Assembly (NCBI GenBank): GCA_035048495.1 | Contig: CM068547.1 | Location: 6,165,700-6,229,699, forward strand | Source of the DNA: Euptelea pleiosperma | Lineage: Eukaryota > Streptophyta > Magnoliopsida > Ranunculales > Eupteleaceae | Reading direction: 5' to 3' | DNA: 64,000 nt | Shown here: positions 45,866 to 57,973 of the stretch, piece by piece | How the letters are laid out: each line of letters starts with the position of its first letter | How positions within the stretch are numbered: the first letter of the stretch is position 1 | The notes under the pieces: model-generated | Databases searched by the model: none | What the model was told of the DNA's origin: nothing | The model's input: only the letters and a program-made list of their open reading frames with translations | Translations under genes and position numbers: made by a program

Positions 45866-47368
45866 AGCAGTCTGATCTGAGTTTCATATCAATCTTACAA
45901 AGTCTGAGGTTTTTGGAGTTGGCGAGGCCAAGGGCATCAATGATGCATCATTTATTTGGGGGTATAAAGTGGTATATCTTCTAAAGAAATATCTCGATTT
46001 ACCAATGAGGGAGATATATAGGAGTAACGTATGGGATTATGTGATTGAGTGTCTTGAGAGTCGACTAGCTAGATGAAAAATTAAATTTTTTCGAAGGGGA
46101 GAAGCTTGTGCTCATTAAGAGCACCATTTCTAGTATGCCTCTATATTATATGTCTCTTTACTCGATGCCAGTAAGTGTAGAAAAGAAAGTGATAAGATTG
46201 ATGAGAAAATCTTGTAGAATGGCAAATAACATAAATGGAAAATTAGCTTGACAAGATGGACTGTGGTGAAATGAGACTTTGAAAAAGAAATGGTTATGGA
46301 GGTTTGGCCATGTGGTTAAAATGGATAACTTATGGCGTAGAGTTATAGTTGGCAAATTTGGAGAGTGGGTCATAAGAGTAGAGTAAGGGTAGACCAAGAG
46401 GAGTGTCTAAGGGTATCATGAATGTCTTATATAAATTCAAAGAAGTGATGTTCAAAATGGGAAAGAGGGATAAAGTTTTATTCTAGGAGGATAAATGGTA
46501 TACAGAAAGTAACCTAAAGTTTGAGTTTTATGATCTTTTTCTTATTTCAGATAAAAAAATCTACTTTTATCAACGAGAACAAGTTATTATTGATGTTCTA
46601 TATAGGCTTGAGAACTAGGCTTTCACCGTCAATTCTATGATTGGGAGGTGTCGTATGTGGATGCTCTCATGAGAAACGTGGGAGAAACATCTTGCTTAGT
46701 TTGCAGAATGACTCTAAGCGATGGACTTTCAATAGTAAGGGTAACTTTTTCGTTCATTTGTTTTATGGGGCACTTGATGGGAGTGAGACTTAATTACGAG
46801 TCTCTAGCGGGTAAAGTTTGGGGTTATAGAACTCCATCCAAAATTTGGTTTATAGTGTGGTGTACGGTTCAAGGTAGACTTCAAACAACGGATTTCTTGT
46901 AGAAAAGAGATGTAAGAGTTTTAGATCATTAATTGTTCCTTGTGCTTGATGAGTGGCGAATCAATTGATTACTTATTTTTACATTGTAAAAGCACGTTGC
47001 TCATTTGGACAAGATTTTTTAGGGAGTCTGGTTGTTTTGGGTAGATCCATGATCAATATTTATGGAATTATTTTTTGGTTGGAGAGAGAAGGGGTTTGGT
47101 AAATTTGGGAGAAAGAAGTGGGCATATTGATACCTTTGGCTGTTATTTGGGGTTTGTGAAGGGAGAGAAACAATATGACACCGTGTTTGAGAGCAACAAC
47201 ATTCAATTGGAATAGATTTTTTTGGAGATCAAGGCATTGGTGTACTTTAGGGTTGAGTCCTACGAGGAAGAAAAGGCATTTCTTTGGAGGACATCACGTT
47301 CAATTGGTCCGAACTGGCTAGTAGGGGTAGGGATTAGCGGTGGGAGATTGCTCTCATACGAAATGTTA
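45866..47368 (+). mobile_element. Fossil L1-type LINE fragment, copy 2
   Basis: Same degenerate RT/zf-RVT remnant as 16830-18310 with a few private changes. Confidence 0.75.
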
Positions 47369-47564
47369 ACCCATACCAATAAGCTAAATAACACCTAGAC
47401 GACAGAGGAGAGGCACGTTTTACCCATTAGGATCCTAACAGGTCCTCAGAGGAATCCAAGTCAAAAAGAACACACTAACAATGAGAACAAAATAATTAAA
47501 ACACAACGCAGCGTAGATGGTGGGAAATCAAAAAACCAAGAACAAGAAAGAAAAACAACTAAAT

Positions 47565-48985
47565 TTACATGCTCTTATGGTTCTGCCATTTGTGTGCTGT
47601 ATCAGCGAGTGACTTGGTAGAACACCCCTCTTTGCTTAACACGGTGGTGGCCGCATCTTTGAGGTCTCTCATCTTGTTCCGTACTCTCTCCCCCTCTACT
47701 CCTTCCATGAGGCACCTAACAACTCTGGCGACCTCATCTCGCTCCACAAGGCCATTTTTGCTATTGGCTTTAGGCTTAAGTGCACATTTCAGATCCTCGA
47801 CTAGCAATACAGCGTTCATCTTTTGTTCCGCATAGAGTGGCCATGCAATTAGGGGAACGCCATGCACGACGCTTTCGAGGACTGAGTTCCACCCACAATG
47901 TGTCAGGAACCCCCCGGTTGAGCCATGGCTAAGCACTTGGATCTGAGGAGCCCATGAGGGCACCACTAAGCCCAACCCTTTTGTCCTATCCAAGAACCCT
48001 TTGGGCAGGAAATCAAAGGGGTCCTTAATGCTTTGGGAACTAAAGTATGTAGCATTGGAAGCTGTTTCACTTGGGCTTCTTACAACCCACAAGAATCTTT
48101 GCTTACTCATCTCCAATCCCAAGGCCAATTCACTTTGCTGCTTAATTGAGAGGGTCCCACCACTTCCGAACGAGATGAATAGAACTGAACCATGTGGCTG
48201 ATCGTCCAACCATTTCAAACATCCAGACTCATCAGCCCCATCAGTCGAACCGGACTGTATGATTGGTACAACCGGATAAATATGCGGATTACCCGTTTCT
48301 TCCTCCTGCAAAGCCTTTATAGCTCCCTCTTCCAAACCCATGAAGCTATTTATCAGAATACCCTCAGCTGATTTGTACCGTTTTGCATGGTGTAGAACCC
48401 ATGCATACCCTCATTCTTTCTGTCTTGAGCCGGATCAAAGAAATCAATTCCGTAAATTGGTACGCACCCGGGCAGTTTCACGGGTTTGGGAAGATCTCTG
48501 TACTCACAGGAGTATGTCTCGTCAAGCTTTGGTAAATGGTGGACTAATGACAATCCCATCCCATTCGAGGGGAAGAATATGTAGGGTGGGATGTTGAATT
48601 CCTTAGCGACATCGAATGCATCGGTAGCGAAAATATCGACGACTAAGGCGACAACACGGTTAGTGGCTGTTATGATCTTTAAAGAGTCACTGAGAAAAGG
48701 GAGGGAGCGAGTGACGGTGAGACAGATAAGTGTTTCTACCTTAACGTCGTCGGGAAGATCGTCGAAGCTAACAGGAGGGAGAAGGATGTAATTTATGCCT
48801 TTGGGGAGGTCTTCAAGGAAAGCTTTCATGGCTTTAGAAGGGGAACCGTCGTTTGGAACAGTGAATGTGACAGAAAAGTTGTGGTGGTGGACGAGTCGCT
48901 TAGCCAACTCAGTGAGTGGGATAAGGTGACCCATCCCAGGAGCTGGTAGAATGACTATATGGGGAGTTTGTTGTATTTCTTCCAT
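47565..48985 (-). pseudogene. UGT-b2, frameshifted UGT72B-like gene, copy 2
   Basis: Start ATG at 48985. The first 210-codon frame ends at 48353 through the same one-base deletion as UGT-b1, and the second frame (48341 back to 47565) has FGSGGTLS and a complete PSPG box. Retains the ancestral TAA after KSM, lost in UGT-b1. His20 and the VVDIF aspartate are present in the first frame. A protein from either frame alone would lack half of the fold. Confidence 0.86.
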
Positions 48986-49030
48986 GGGAGCTAGATTGGA
49001 AGGTAAGGAGAAGAGACGATCAAATAGAAG

Positions 49031-49039
49031 CTTATATAG
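49031..49039 (-). promoter_or_regulatory. TATA box of UGT-b2
   Basis: CTATATAAG on the minus strand about 50 bases before the ATG, as in UGT-b1. Confidence 0.6.
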
Positions 49040-49665
49040 AGGGTTTGATCCTCTTGGTGCAAGTGTAAAAAACTTTGTTCCATGCTTGAGAAGATATTTA
49101 TGACAGGCGAGATTCAGTGTATGCCTTGTGATTCATGATGGTCGAAGCTCCTAATCCTATATTTTTTCCTTATATTTACTTGTACCAAAGAGTTCAAATG
49201 TCTCACGCTGCCACCGCTGGTGGATATTTAGATATTTAAATATATATTTATATTTATATAGTTTTTACTTTTTAGTCTTTAGGTCAACGTTTTTTAAATA
49301 AAATATTGATCAAAAGCTTATTTATTCTGAAACGATGACTAGAAGTGAACCATTTGTTGAGCCATGGACTAGGCCGTGTGGCCCAAGATGATGGGCTAGG
49401 TGGCTTCGCGAACCGGGCCAGGCAATAAGGTCGTGGGCTAAAATACCAAGCCTAGGTCCGACTCAAAAGGCTTAGCGGGCTAGGCCGACTATTGGACTGG
49501 CTGCAGGCCAAATTACCAGTACTCATAATAATTGTACCATTAAATTCATAACTTTGAGTACATTTTTCGAATAAAATGGCCCGAGATGAAGTTGTATCGG
49601 GCCTATCCAGATCAAGATTGGCATCCACCAATCCGTGGGCCTCTGATCCCGAGACTTTCATCCAC

Positions 49666-49747
49666 AATAACCCCATTTAATCAATTTTTAGTTGGTAAGC
49701 TGGGGTTAGATGGTGCCCCAAACTAAAATTGATTAAATGGGGTTATT
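49666..49747. repeat. Inverted repeat, copy 2 of 20624-20705
   Basis: Same arms and loop. Confidence 0.68.
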
Positions 49748-50143
49748 TCCGTTATTTTCCCATTTTTTATCCTGTGCGTTACCATCCACTATAATAACGG
49801 AAAAAACAGTAACTTCCCCAATCCGTTATACAGTTATAACGGCCCCTTTTAAAACCTTGCGAAAGACTACATTATGATAAGATGAGGTTAGTTGATCGAC
49901 AAATTGTATACATGAAAATTAAACAAAAGAAGTTAATAATCCAATGCCTATAAGTTAATGGAGCGTCACATCTGGAGCATTCATTTAGTGGGCCACATCT
50001 TGTATGGTCCACATTATAAAATCATACGGGCCTTCTGATCGGTGTATTACTATTGGGCTACGACTCACCCAATAGCTGGCTATCAAAAGAATAAACCTTT
50101 ACGTCAATGTGTCAGTGGACCGTCTGATCAAATGGTACCTTGT

Positions 50144-50550
50144 GAGTAAAACTTCTATCACAGCTTTCTGACGGATGCTACTGTCACAATGAAAATCACA
50201 AGCCAAGTGGCACACTCTTAGTCTTAGTAGATGCTGACCGTATGGATGTTTGGCCAGTCCCTCAGTGGAGCTCTCAACCAAAAATCAGCCTGATTAGTGA
50301 TTTATAATCTTTGGATCTTTGCACCCAAATAACGCTCAATAGTGCTCAAATTCTTACCGTTAAAATCAACCCATTAAAATATAACTTCAATTGAATCGTT
50401 TAGAAATCACTAATCAGTCTGATTTTTGGATATAGGTCCATCGAGGGACTGGCCAAACATCCATACGTTTAGCGTCCACTACAAGTGTGCCACTGTGATT
50501 TTCATTGTCACTGAAGCATCTATCAAAAGGCTGTGATAGAAGTTTTACTC
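50144..50550. mobile_element. Full-length foldback element, copy 2 of 21102-21508
   Basis: GAGTAAAACTTCTATCACAG ends and the common core in both orientations. Confidence 0.68.
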
Positions 50551-52160
50551 GTGCCTTGTGGAGTGGAGTCAACCAAAAAATATTGGGTCCTACTTTTTAC
50601 AAGTGTTTTAAAACTCGAAAACTCGACTCGACTCGACTCAGAAGTCCATCGAGTCAAGTCACCTCAGTGACTCACGACTCAACTCGGGCAAGCACTAAAA
50701 CAGAAAAGAATTAAGTACTAGGTCGGAGGGAAATTTTTATTTACGCAAAGAACTCTCAAAGCAGTTGATGAGTGGCTAATATATAAATTAAAAGTTTTGG
50801 AATGGGATGATTTTTGGTGAGGATGGTCTCTATGGCGAGGAGATCACCCTCGCAAAATTTCAAATCATTCTGATATCCATAGCATGGTTTACAAGTTGAA
50901 GAATTATGGACCGTCTATTTTGACCTCTAACTTGAAACCTACATTTGATGGTGCATGTTAGAAATTTCAGAATGAGCTAAAATTTTTTGTAGGGGTGATC
51001 TATACGATGAGGAGATCATCCTCACCAAAAATCAAAATATTTGTCCGCTGAGCCTGACCCTTTTTTTTAATACCACGAGTCATTGGGTATCCGGACTCTT
51101 AAAACGGCCGACTAAATCTCATGGGGCATATAGGTATGTCGTCCTTTCCACACATAATTGTGATCTAAGCATGCGAAATTGCTGAAGACTATAAAGGAAA
51201 ATGCTACCCCACAGATATTTATGTCACGGGGCATGTATGTATGTCACCCTTTCCACACGTATTTATGTCAGAGTTTCCCGTTTTAAATAAAGAAAAATGC
51301 AACCCACCGATAACCCGACAAAAATATGTGCGGTCGAAACAATTGACTATGCAAGGCAACAACTGTAAAAGATAAAATAGTTGTTGCATCGTGGACCGTG
51401 GACCGTGGATCTCTTGAATTCAATGCTTCCGCACATATTTTTGTCTAGTTATCGATCCGTCACTAGCAGACTCTTATATAAAATTTCTAGATTATTTCAA
51501 GGTTTCATGAAATTAAAAATTTTATTTTATTATTCCAACCAAATATTTTATACGGACAGATGGGGACTCGTGAGTCGTGACCACGACGTGCAACGCATAT
51601 ATAATACCAACCAAAGGTATATTTTGCTTTGGTCTAAAACAAGGAAATATCCCCTCTTCATCCCTTTATTCAATGGTAATTAGGTGAAGCATAATTCATA
51701 AATATATAATATATCAGCAATATATTATTCTAATTGTATTTTAAGAATATATGGTACACCGAAATGAGAATTATCATCTTTTTAAAACATAAATAAATAA
51801 ATATTAAAATTAGAAAAATAAAATAAAGAAATGAGAATTATCGTGCAGAAAATCCAATTGACGAAGTCATAAGGTTTTTATGTTGTTAAAAACCATTCAT
51901 AGTTTAAGTTTTAAATAACTTTTTATAGCGTTATAAAGGTCTCATAATGTTACCATTATGACTGTAACGGCAGGGTCACATCAGTCACGTTAGAGTAAAA
52001 TAAAGTCAGTACAACATTATTTTTATATTTTCCAAAAGAAACCTCCATATTTCAAAATAAATAAAAATAAAAATAAAAACCAACAACAACAACAACAAAA
52101 CGGCCATTATAAGGGATATCCCGTTTTTTCAGTTTGGAAGCATTAACATATAAAAAAAAT
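50551..52160. other. Intergenic region, copy 2 of 21509-23098
   Basis: Same repeat remnants as copy 1. An open frame at 51381-51683 is present only here because of small indels and resembles no known family. Confidence 0.4.
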
Positions 52161-52556
52161 GGTCGGGCTCCAGTTACCGCCCTAAAATAACAGGCTCCCG
52201 TTACAGGACACAATATTAGCCACGTGGCACTCTATTAGAGGACTCCGATTGTATGGATGTTTGTCCAATCCCTAGGTGGAACAATAAACCCAAAATCCGC
52301 CTTGTTAGTTATTTATAGGTGTTGGATCATTGTAGCTCAAATACTGCTCAAATTACACAGTGGCGATTAACCCATAAAAATAAGTCCAATCCAACGCCTA
52401 TAAATCACTAATAAGGCTGATTTTTGGTTTGTAGGTCCACTTATGGATTGGCCAAACATCCATACGGTCAGAGTCCTCTAATAGTGTGCCACATGGCTCA
52501 TATTGTGTCCTGTGACCTGAGCCTGTCATTTTAGGGCAATAACCGGAGCCCGAGCC
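52161..52556. mobile_element. Foldback element, copy 2 of 23099-23493
   Basis: GGTCGGGCTCCAG / GGAGCCCGAGCC ends, gccacgtggc within the arms. Confidence 0.66.
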
Positions 52557-53544
52557 TAAAAACTTTATGCTTCACCGGGCTGAGTTTTCGTTTGTAGGTC
52601 CACCTAGGGATTACAAAAACATCCAGGATTCCTCTAAGAGTGTGCCACGTGTCTCATATTTACAGGGCCCCTGTCATCAAAGTTTTACTCCCCATCTTAG
52701 GCTTCACAAATCAACAGTGTAATCATGGTGAACCATGAAGCACACAATCCAATGAATTCATGTTGGGCCTATGGGAAGGAGTAAAACTTGGCCGACCAGC
52801 GACAGTCACTGACCACCCATCCACATTATTGAGCCACTCGTGACACAGTTTTTGAGGACATTAACTGTCTGGATGTTTAGCCTATCTTAGGTGGACCTAA
52901 GGTTTAAAAGGAGCCGTTACCGTTTTTTCCGTCACAACGAATTGCAACTCTCAGCGGCAAAAATGGAACATAACAAAAAAGAAAGTTAAAAATGGTGCTG
53001 TAATTCAAATTTTCAAAAACGGAAAATATCAAAAACAACGGTCGTTTTTTCTTTTTCACAAAATTTTCTAAAAAATAACAGCTCGTTCTAATGGAAAAAT
53101 AACGGCAATCATTTTCTGGGCATTTTAACGGTATATAACATAATGGGGGAGGTTCCAATCCGTACAATCAGCTGAATTTTTTGTTTGTAGGTCCACGTAA
53201 GGATTGGCCAAACATCGGTACAATCAGTATTCTCAAAAAGTATGACATGTGGCACATAGTTGTGGGCAGTCATGGCTTCGCTGACTGTCACTGGTAAGCC
53301 AAAATTTAAGTGGTGAGAAGATACGACATGACAAGAAATCTAACCACATTGGGATGATCTATGGACAACTCATTTGCTTTAGAAAGATTGTTTGAGGTCC
53401 CCTCCAAAAGTAGAAAAGTCTATTAGGGCAATTATTTGTATATAAGGTATCCAAGTCAAAAGGAACACTTAACAATGACAACAATATTACACCACAATCA
53501 TACACTCTGGTTAAACAAAAACATGAAGAAAACTACATTTACAT
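52557..53544. other. 3' flank of UGT-c2
   Basis: No gene. Holds the CCGTTATAACGG-family MITE (about 52904-53165) and then 53168-53500, which is absent from copy 1. The extra part starts with half of a foldback (gctgaattttttgtttgtag...). Confidence 0.5.
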
Positions 53545-54963
53545 TTACATGTTCTTATGGTTCTTCCACTTGTCTGCCACCTCAGCAAGTGACTTGGTAG
53601 AAGACCCATCTTCACTTAACACGGTGGCTGCCGCGGCCTCCATGTCTCTCATTTTGTTCCGAATTTTCTTCCCCGCTTCTCCTTCCATTAGGCCCTTAAC
53701 CACTCCGGCTATCTCGTCTCGCCCCACGAGGCCATTTTCGTTCACTTTGGGCCTCAGTGCAACTTTCAGATCCTCAACTAGCATTATCGCATTCATCTTT
53801 TGCTCGGCATAGAGTGGCCATGCAATTAAGGGTATGCCGTGAACGACGCTTTCAAGAACCGAGTTCCACCCACAATGGGTCAGGAACCCTCCGGTCGAGC
53901 CATGGCTAAGTACTTGGATCTGAGGAGCCCATGAGGGCACCACTAGGCCCAACCCTTTAGTCCTATCCAAGAACCCTTTGGGCAGGAAATCAAAAGGGTC
54001 CTTGATGCTTTGAGCACTGAAGTATGTGGCATTGGCAGCTTTTTCACTTGGGCTTCTTACAACCCACAAGAATCTTTGTTCACTCATTTCCAATCCCAAG
54101 GCCAATTCAGTTAACTGCTCATATGAGAGGGTCCCACCACTCCCAAACGATACGAATAGGACGGAGCCATGTGGCTGATCGTCCAACCACTTCAAACAAC
54201 CAGACCCATCAACCCCATCGGTCGAACCGGTCTGTATGACTGGTCCAACCGGATAAATATGCGGATTACTCCATTCTTCCTCCTGCAAAGCCTTTATAGC
54301 TCCTTGTTCCAAGCCCATGAAGCTATTTACCATAATACCTTCAGCCAATTTGTATCGTTTTCCGTGGTGTAGAATCCATTTATAGGCATCATTCTTTTTT
54401 TCTTGAACCGGGTCAAAAAGATCACTTCCATGAATCGGTACACACCCAGGTAATTTCACCGGTTCAGGTAGATCTCTATACTCACAGGAGTACGTCTCGT
54501 CGAGCTTTGGCAGATGGTGCATCAACGACAACCCCATCGCTGTTGAGGGGAAGAATATGTATGGAGGGACCTTGAATTCCTTAGCCACATCAAATGCATC
54601 GGTACCGAAGAGATCAACGACTAAGGCGACAACACGGTTAGTAGCCATTATGGTCTTGAATGCATCACAGAGAGAAGAGAGGGAACGAACCATGGTAAGG
54701 GAGATACGTGTTTCAATCATAACGTCGTCGGGGAGGTCGTCGAAGCTAACCGGAGAGAGAAAGATGTAATTTATGCTTTGGGGGAGGGCGTCAAGGACAG
54801 CTTTAATGGCTTTAGACGGAGAACCGTCGGTTGGAATGGTAAATGTGACAGAGAAGTTATGGTGGTGGACGAGTCGCTTAGCAAACTCAGTGAGTGGAAT
54901 AAGGTGACCCATCCCAGGACTCGGTAAGATGACTATATGGGGAGTTTGCTGTGTTTCTTCCAT
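53545..54963 (-). CDS. UGT72B-like: UGT-c2, UGT72B-like glycosyltransferase, 472 aa, intact
   Basis: Soluble plant family-1 glycosyltransferase (GT1, GT-B fold), expected to glucosylate a phenolic hydroxyl using UDP-glucose. Intronless, ATG 54963 to stop at 53545, within the usual 450-490 residues. Key positions agree with UGT72B1: GMGHLIPL with catalytic His20, VVALVVDLFG with Asp117, FGSGGTLS at 273-280, and the 44-residue PSPG box at 345-388 (W345 to the terminal Gln388, which selects UDP-glucose over UDP-galactose; HCGWNS inside). The LPDD segment missing from UGT-c1 is present (77-80). A good TATA box lies about 50 bases upstream. This is the only one of six UGT copies with no visible defect. 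UGT72B members act on hydroquinone, vanillin, monolignols or chlorophenols; which one applies here cannot be told. Confidence 0.92.
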   Translation of the reverse strand: MEETQQTPHIVILPSPGMGHLIPLTEFAKRLVHHHNFSVTFTIPTDGSPSKAIKAVLDALPQSINYIFLSPVSFDDLPDDVMIETRISLTMVRSLSSLCDAFKTIMATNRVVALVVDLFGTDAFDVAKEFKVPPYIFFPSTAMGLSLMHHLPKLDETYSCEYRDLPEPVKLPGCVPIHGSDLFDPVQEKKNDAYKWILHHGKRYKLAEGIMVNSFMGLEQGAIKALQEEEWSNPHIYPVGPVIQTGSTDGVDGSGCLKWLDDQPHGSVLFVSFGSGGTLSYEQLTELALGLEMSEQRFLWVVRSPSEKAANATYFSAQSIKDPFDFLPKGFLDRTKGLGLVVPSWAPQIQVLSHGSTGGFLTHCGWNSVLESVVHGIPLIAWPLYAEQKMNAIMLVEDLKVALRPKVNENGLVGRDEIAGVVKGLMEGEAGKKIRNKMRDMEAAAATVLSEDGSSTKSLAEVADKWKNHKNM

Positions 54964-55008
54964 GGTGGCCAGACTTGAAGGTGAGGAGAAGAGACGATCA
55001 AATAGAAG

Positions 55009-55017
55009 CTTATATAG
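55009..55017 (-). promoter_or_regulatory. TATA box of UGT-c2
   Basis: CTATATAAG on the minus strand about 50 bases before the ATG. Intact, in contrast to CTATACAAG before UGT-c1. Confidence 0.62.
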
Positions 55018-56033
55018 ACGTTGGCTTTCGCATTTTTGGGCTTATTTAGTCTTGTTTGGGATTTCTTTAATTCTTTGTGAAGGAGAGAAATTGTAGATAA
55101 GTGGTGGTGTGATGTCAGTCCTAACGTAAGCCTTGTGCAATCATTCACCACCTCATATCCTGGGTTTATTTGTCTCTTCTATTGACATTTTCACTGACCA
55201 ATCATGTACCCAAGAATGCTACAAAGGTAAAACTCTTTAGGGCGTGTTTGATTATGCAGAAAATTTTCCAAGAAAATACATCTGGGAAATGCCTTAAATG
55301 GCTGATTGATTGCAACTGAGAACACGTATTTCAATCATGTGAGAAAATAAATACTTATTTTCAGATGGAAATGAATTCTCACCTTTCTGGATGGGAAATG
55401 AATTCGGGACTTGGTAGGAAAAATTATACATATTTAAAATGACTATCTAACAATGGACAGTTTGTGTTTCCGCAAGGAAAATGAAATTCTCACACTGAGC
55501 AATCAAACATGCCCTTCGTAGGAACCAACTTCAAAGGGGTTCTGCAAGACACTTGCTAAGGGGTCGAGCTAAGGAGCCCCCTCTTTCTGACCCCTCTCGT
55601 CATGTTCTCAGTCGTGGATTCCAAGAATCCAACGGCGGTTGATAGCGCTAAGAAGGCATCACATTTTTCACTTTTTGCAGTGCTATCAAACACAGTTGTA
55701 TTCGAGGAATCTGCTGCGGCTGAGAACATAGCTCCCATGAGGGGTCAAAAAAAAGGGGGGTTCCTGAGCCTGACCCATAAACAAATGGGTCATTTGGCTT
55801 GGAGGAGAAAAACTTTGCTTTCATAAGTGGCCAATCAGTTTGCCACCTAACCTCCACTTTAACTAACATCCTTTTAAACCTGGTCAAAGTGTCATCAACA
55901 TTGTCTTTAACCTAGATAAAGTCCACTTAGGCAACGAAGAGTACTTCTCAAAGGTTTGCAAAGACACGTATGCCTAAAAAACTCTAATTAAAGTTGAACA
56001 AAACTGAGATCACTTTTTAATTTAATATATATT
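55018..56033. other. Upstream region of UGT-c2
   Basis: Contains the copy-2 Tourist-like MITE (about 55238-55519), about 80 bp of extra sequence after it (55520-55598) not seen in copy 1, and the copy-2 inverted repeat (55600-55730). No gene. Confidence 0.45.
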
Positions 56034-56100
56034 AGAGACGTGTTTAAAACAGGGGTTTGGAGGATTTTTAGAGACGTGTCCTACTTTGTTAGAAACATGG

Positions 56101-56164
<64 letters not shown>
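56034..56164. repeat. Single minisatellite unit followed by a (TA)n tract
   Basis: One unit AGAGACGTGTTTAAAACAGG...ACATGG, then about 60 bp of uninterrupted TA. Counterpart of the eight-unit array at 26547-27160. Confidence 0.88.
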
Positions 56165-56167
<3 letters not shown>

Positions 56168-56783
56168 TGTAAAAGGTCAGATAAATTATTAATTTAATTT
56201 AATCAAATTTATTGACGGGTAATCGGTGTTTTGAAAATAGTTGGAGTCTCCCAAAATGTGAAATGTATTAGTGTATATATAGTAAGATATGCGAGATGCA
56301 TTGTATTTTGACAAAACTTAATAAATATCAATTAGGATTAGATTTGATTTGATTAGGAATAGGTTTGACTTGATTAAGATTATATTAGATTTGATTAAGA
56401 TTTCTTTTCTTTGTTAGATTCTTGTAATGCTCTATATAAGAGTTTTGTGTAAGTCAATGTAATCGCTTAAGTTTATCTTAATTATCATTCTATCAGAGTG
56501 GGTCATCCAACGACCTGTGTTTTATTAATTTTCTTCACTTGACTCACTGTTTTTCTTAGGTCGACAAGTTCTTCTAAGGTTCTCTTATGAGGTTGACTGG
56601 TTCCTAAGCCGATCGAATGGTGGTCAACCACTCAGCTAGCAAAGACAGAGTATTGGTTAGACTGTGTTTTACATGATGCTATAGTAGCCTCGTCTACAAC
56701 ATCTAGCTTTCCTCCTTGAGTTTTGACCCAAGGATCATCCCTCCAACAAAAAATAAGAGCACGTTAGGAAATGATCGACTAAT
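56165..56783. other. Unassigned intergenic DNA, copy 2
   Basis: Same as 27161-27773; nothing recognised. Confidence 0.35.
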
Positions 56784-57147
56784 TGGGTCGGGCTCTAGTG
56801 ACCGGCTCCCGTTACAGGACACAATATGAGCCACGTGGCACACTCTTAGAGGACTCTGACCTTGTGGATGTTTGGCCAATCCCTAGGTGGTCCTACAAAC
56901 CAAAAATCAGATTGATTAATGATTTCGAACCTTTGGATCTTTGTACCTCAAATACTGCTCAAATTCCCAAAGTTGAGATCAACCCATGGAAATAAGTCCA
57001 ATCCAACGCCTAGAAATCACTAATTAGGTTGATTTTTTGCCAAACAATATCTATACTGTTAGAGTCCTCTAAGAGTGTGCCACGTGGCTCATATTGTTTA
57101 CTGTAATGGGAGCCAGTCACAAAAGACCGGTCACTGGAGCCCAACCC
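56784..57147. mobile_element. Foldback element, copy 2 of 27774-28138
   Basis: GGGTCGGGCTC ends and common core in both orientations. Confidence 0.63.
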
Positions 57148-57699
57148 CCACTAATTATTTTCCGTTATTTTTCCAATAGAACACAAATTTTGATCGTTAT
57201 TTTTTGAAAAAAGATTTGTTAATAACACTTTTTGGCCCATGTGCGTTACAATCCGATATAACAGAAAAAATAGTAACGCCCCCAGTCCGTTATACTGTTT
57301 GAGTGTCGAAGCTGGCCACCCATTTTTGCAAAAAAAATGCTTTTTTTGCGGCGTGCCGTTGACGCGGGCCATTTACTAATATAAGACATATTTAAGAATG
57401 ACACATTTTTTTTGTAATCTTGGAAGTTTAACATTTTAAAGATGAAATTGACATATATGCATTGACATAGCAAAGAATTGATTGGATAGCTTGAAATTGA
57501 GACTACGTGTATAAACAATACTCCGATAAAGAGTGCGATTTGTCAAACAAATCATTGAAAGCAACAATAACATGGCGACCCACAATATTGTCCAATCAAT
57601 TTAAAGTTTTGCACCCAATATCCATTTTAGATGCATTTTTGGATAGTCTCTTACATGTGCGGCGCACCACATTTAGGTTGGTGTTATAGTCCTTTTAAG
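57148..57699. other. MITE remnant and unassigned DNA, copy 2
   Basis: Same content as 28139-28690. Confidence 0.35.
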
Positions 57700-57973
57700 T
57701 AGGGCTGCAACTCGTGTGGGTTGGGTCCGGTTGGAGGTCAACCCTTGCCCAACCCAACCTTAAAGGATGTCAACCCTAGCCCAACCCAACCCAACGTCGG
57801 GCCTAGATTTTCCAACCATAACCCAACCCTATCGAGTTGGGTCGGGTTAGCCTGGTTGATCAGGTTGGTTAATTTCTTAATTTTTTTATTGGTTGGAAAT
57901 ATCGTTGAATTTTTTCATTTTCAAATAATTTATTGGTCAATACAATAGCCGTTGTGCTAACCATATAATAATA
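57700..57973. mobile_element. hAT-type element, left part, cut by CACTA
   Basis: TAGGGCTGCAACTCGTGTGG start. Agrees with 28691-28953 up to ...aataata, where the CACTA end begins. Confidence 0.6.

Larger units (their letters stand above)
29465..57973. repeat. Segmental tandem duplication, copy 2 (interrupted by a CACTA insertion at 57974)
   Basis: Direct repeat of 1149-28953, in the same orientation and immediately adjacent to copy 1. The left junction joins a truncated MITE (29320-29464) to the upstream region of reductase A without reductase A itself. The right end is not visible because a CACTA-type element begins at 57974; the bases matching 28954-29464 of copy 1 should lie beyond the window. 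Copy 2 carries a LINE (31784-35041) and several deletions relative to copy 1. Confidence 0.92.

Noticed and set aside
51381..51683. 100-codon open frame in copy 2
   Set aside because: The corresponding copy-1 sequence (22340-22640) is not open, and there is no similarity to known proteins.
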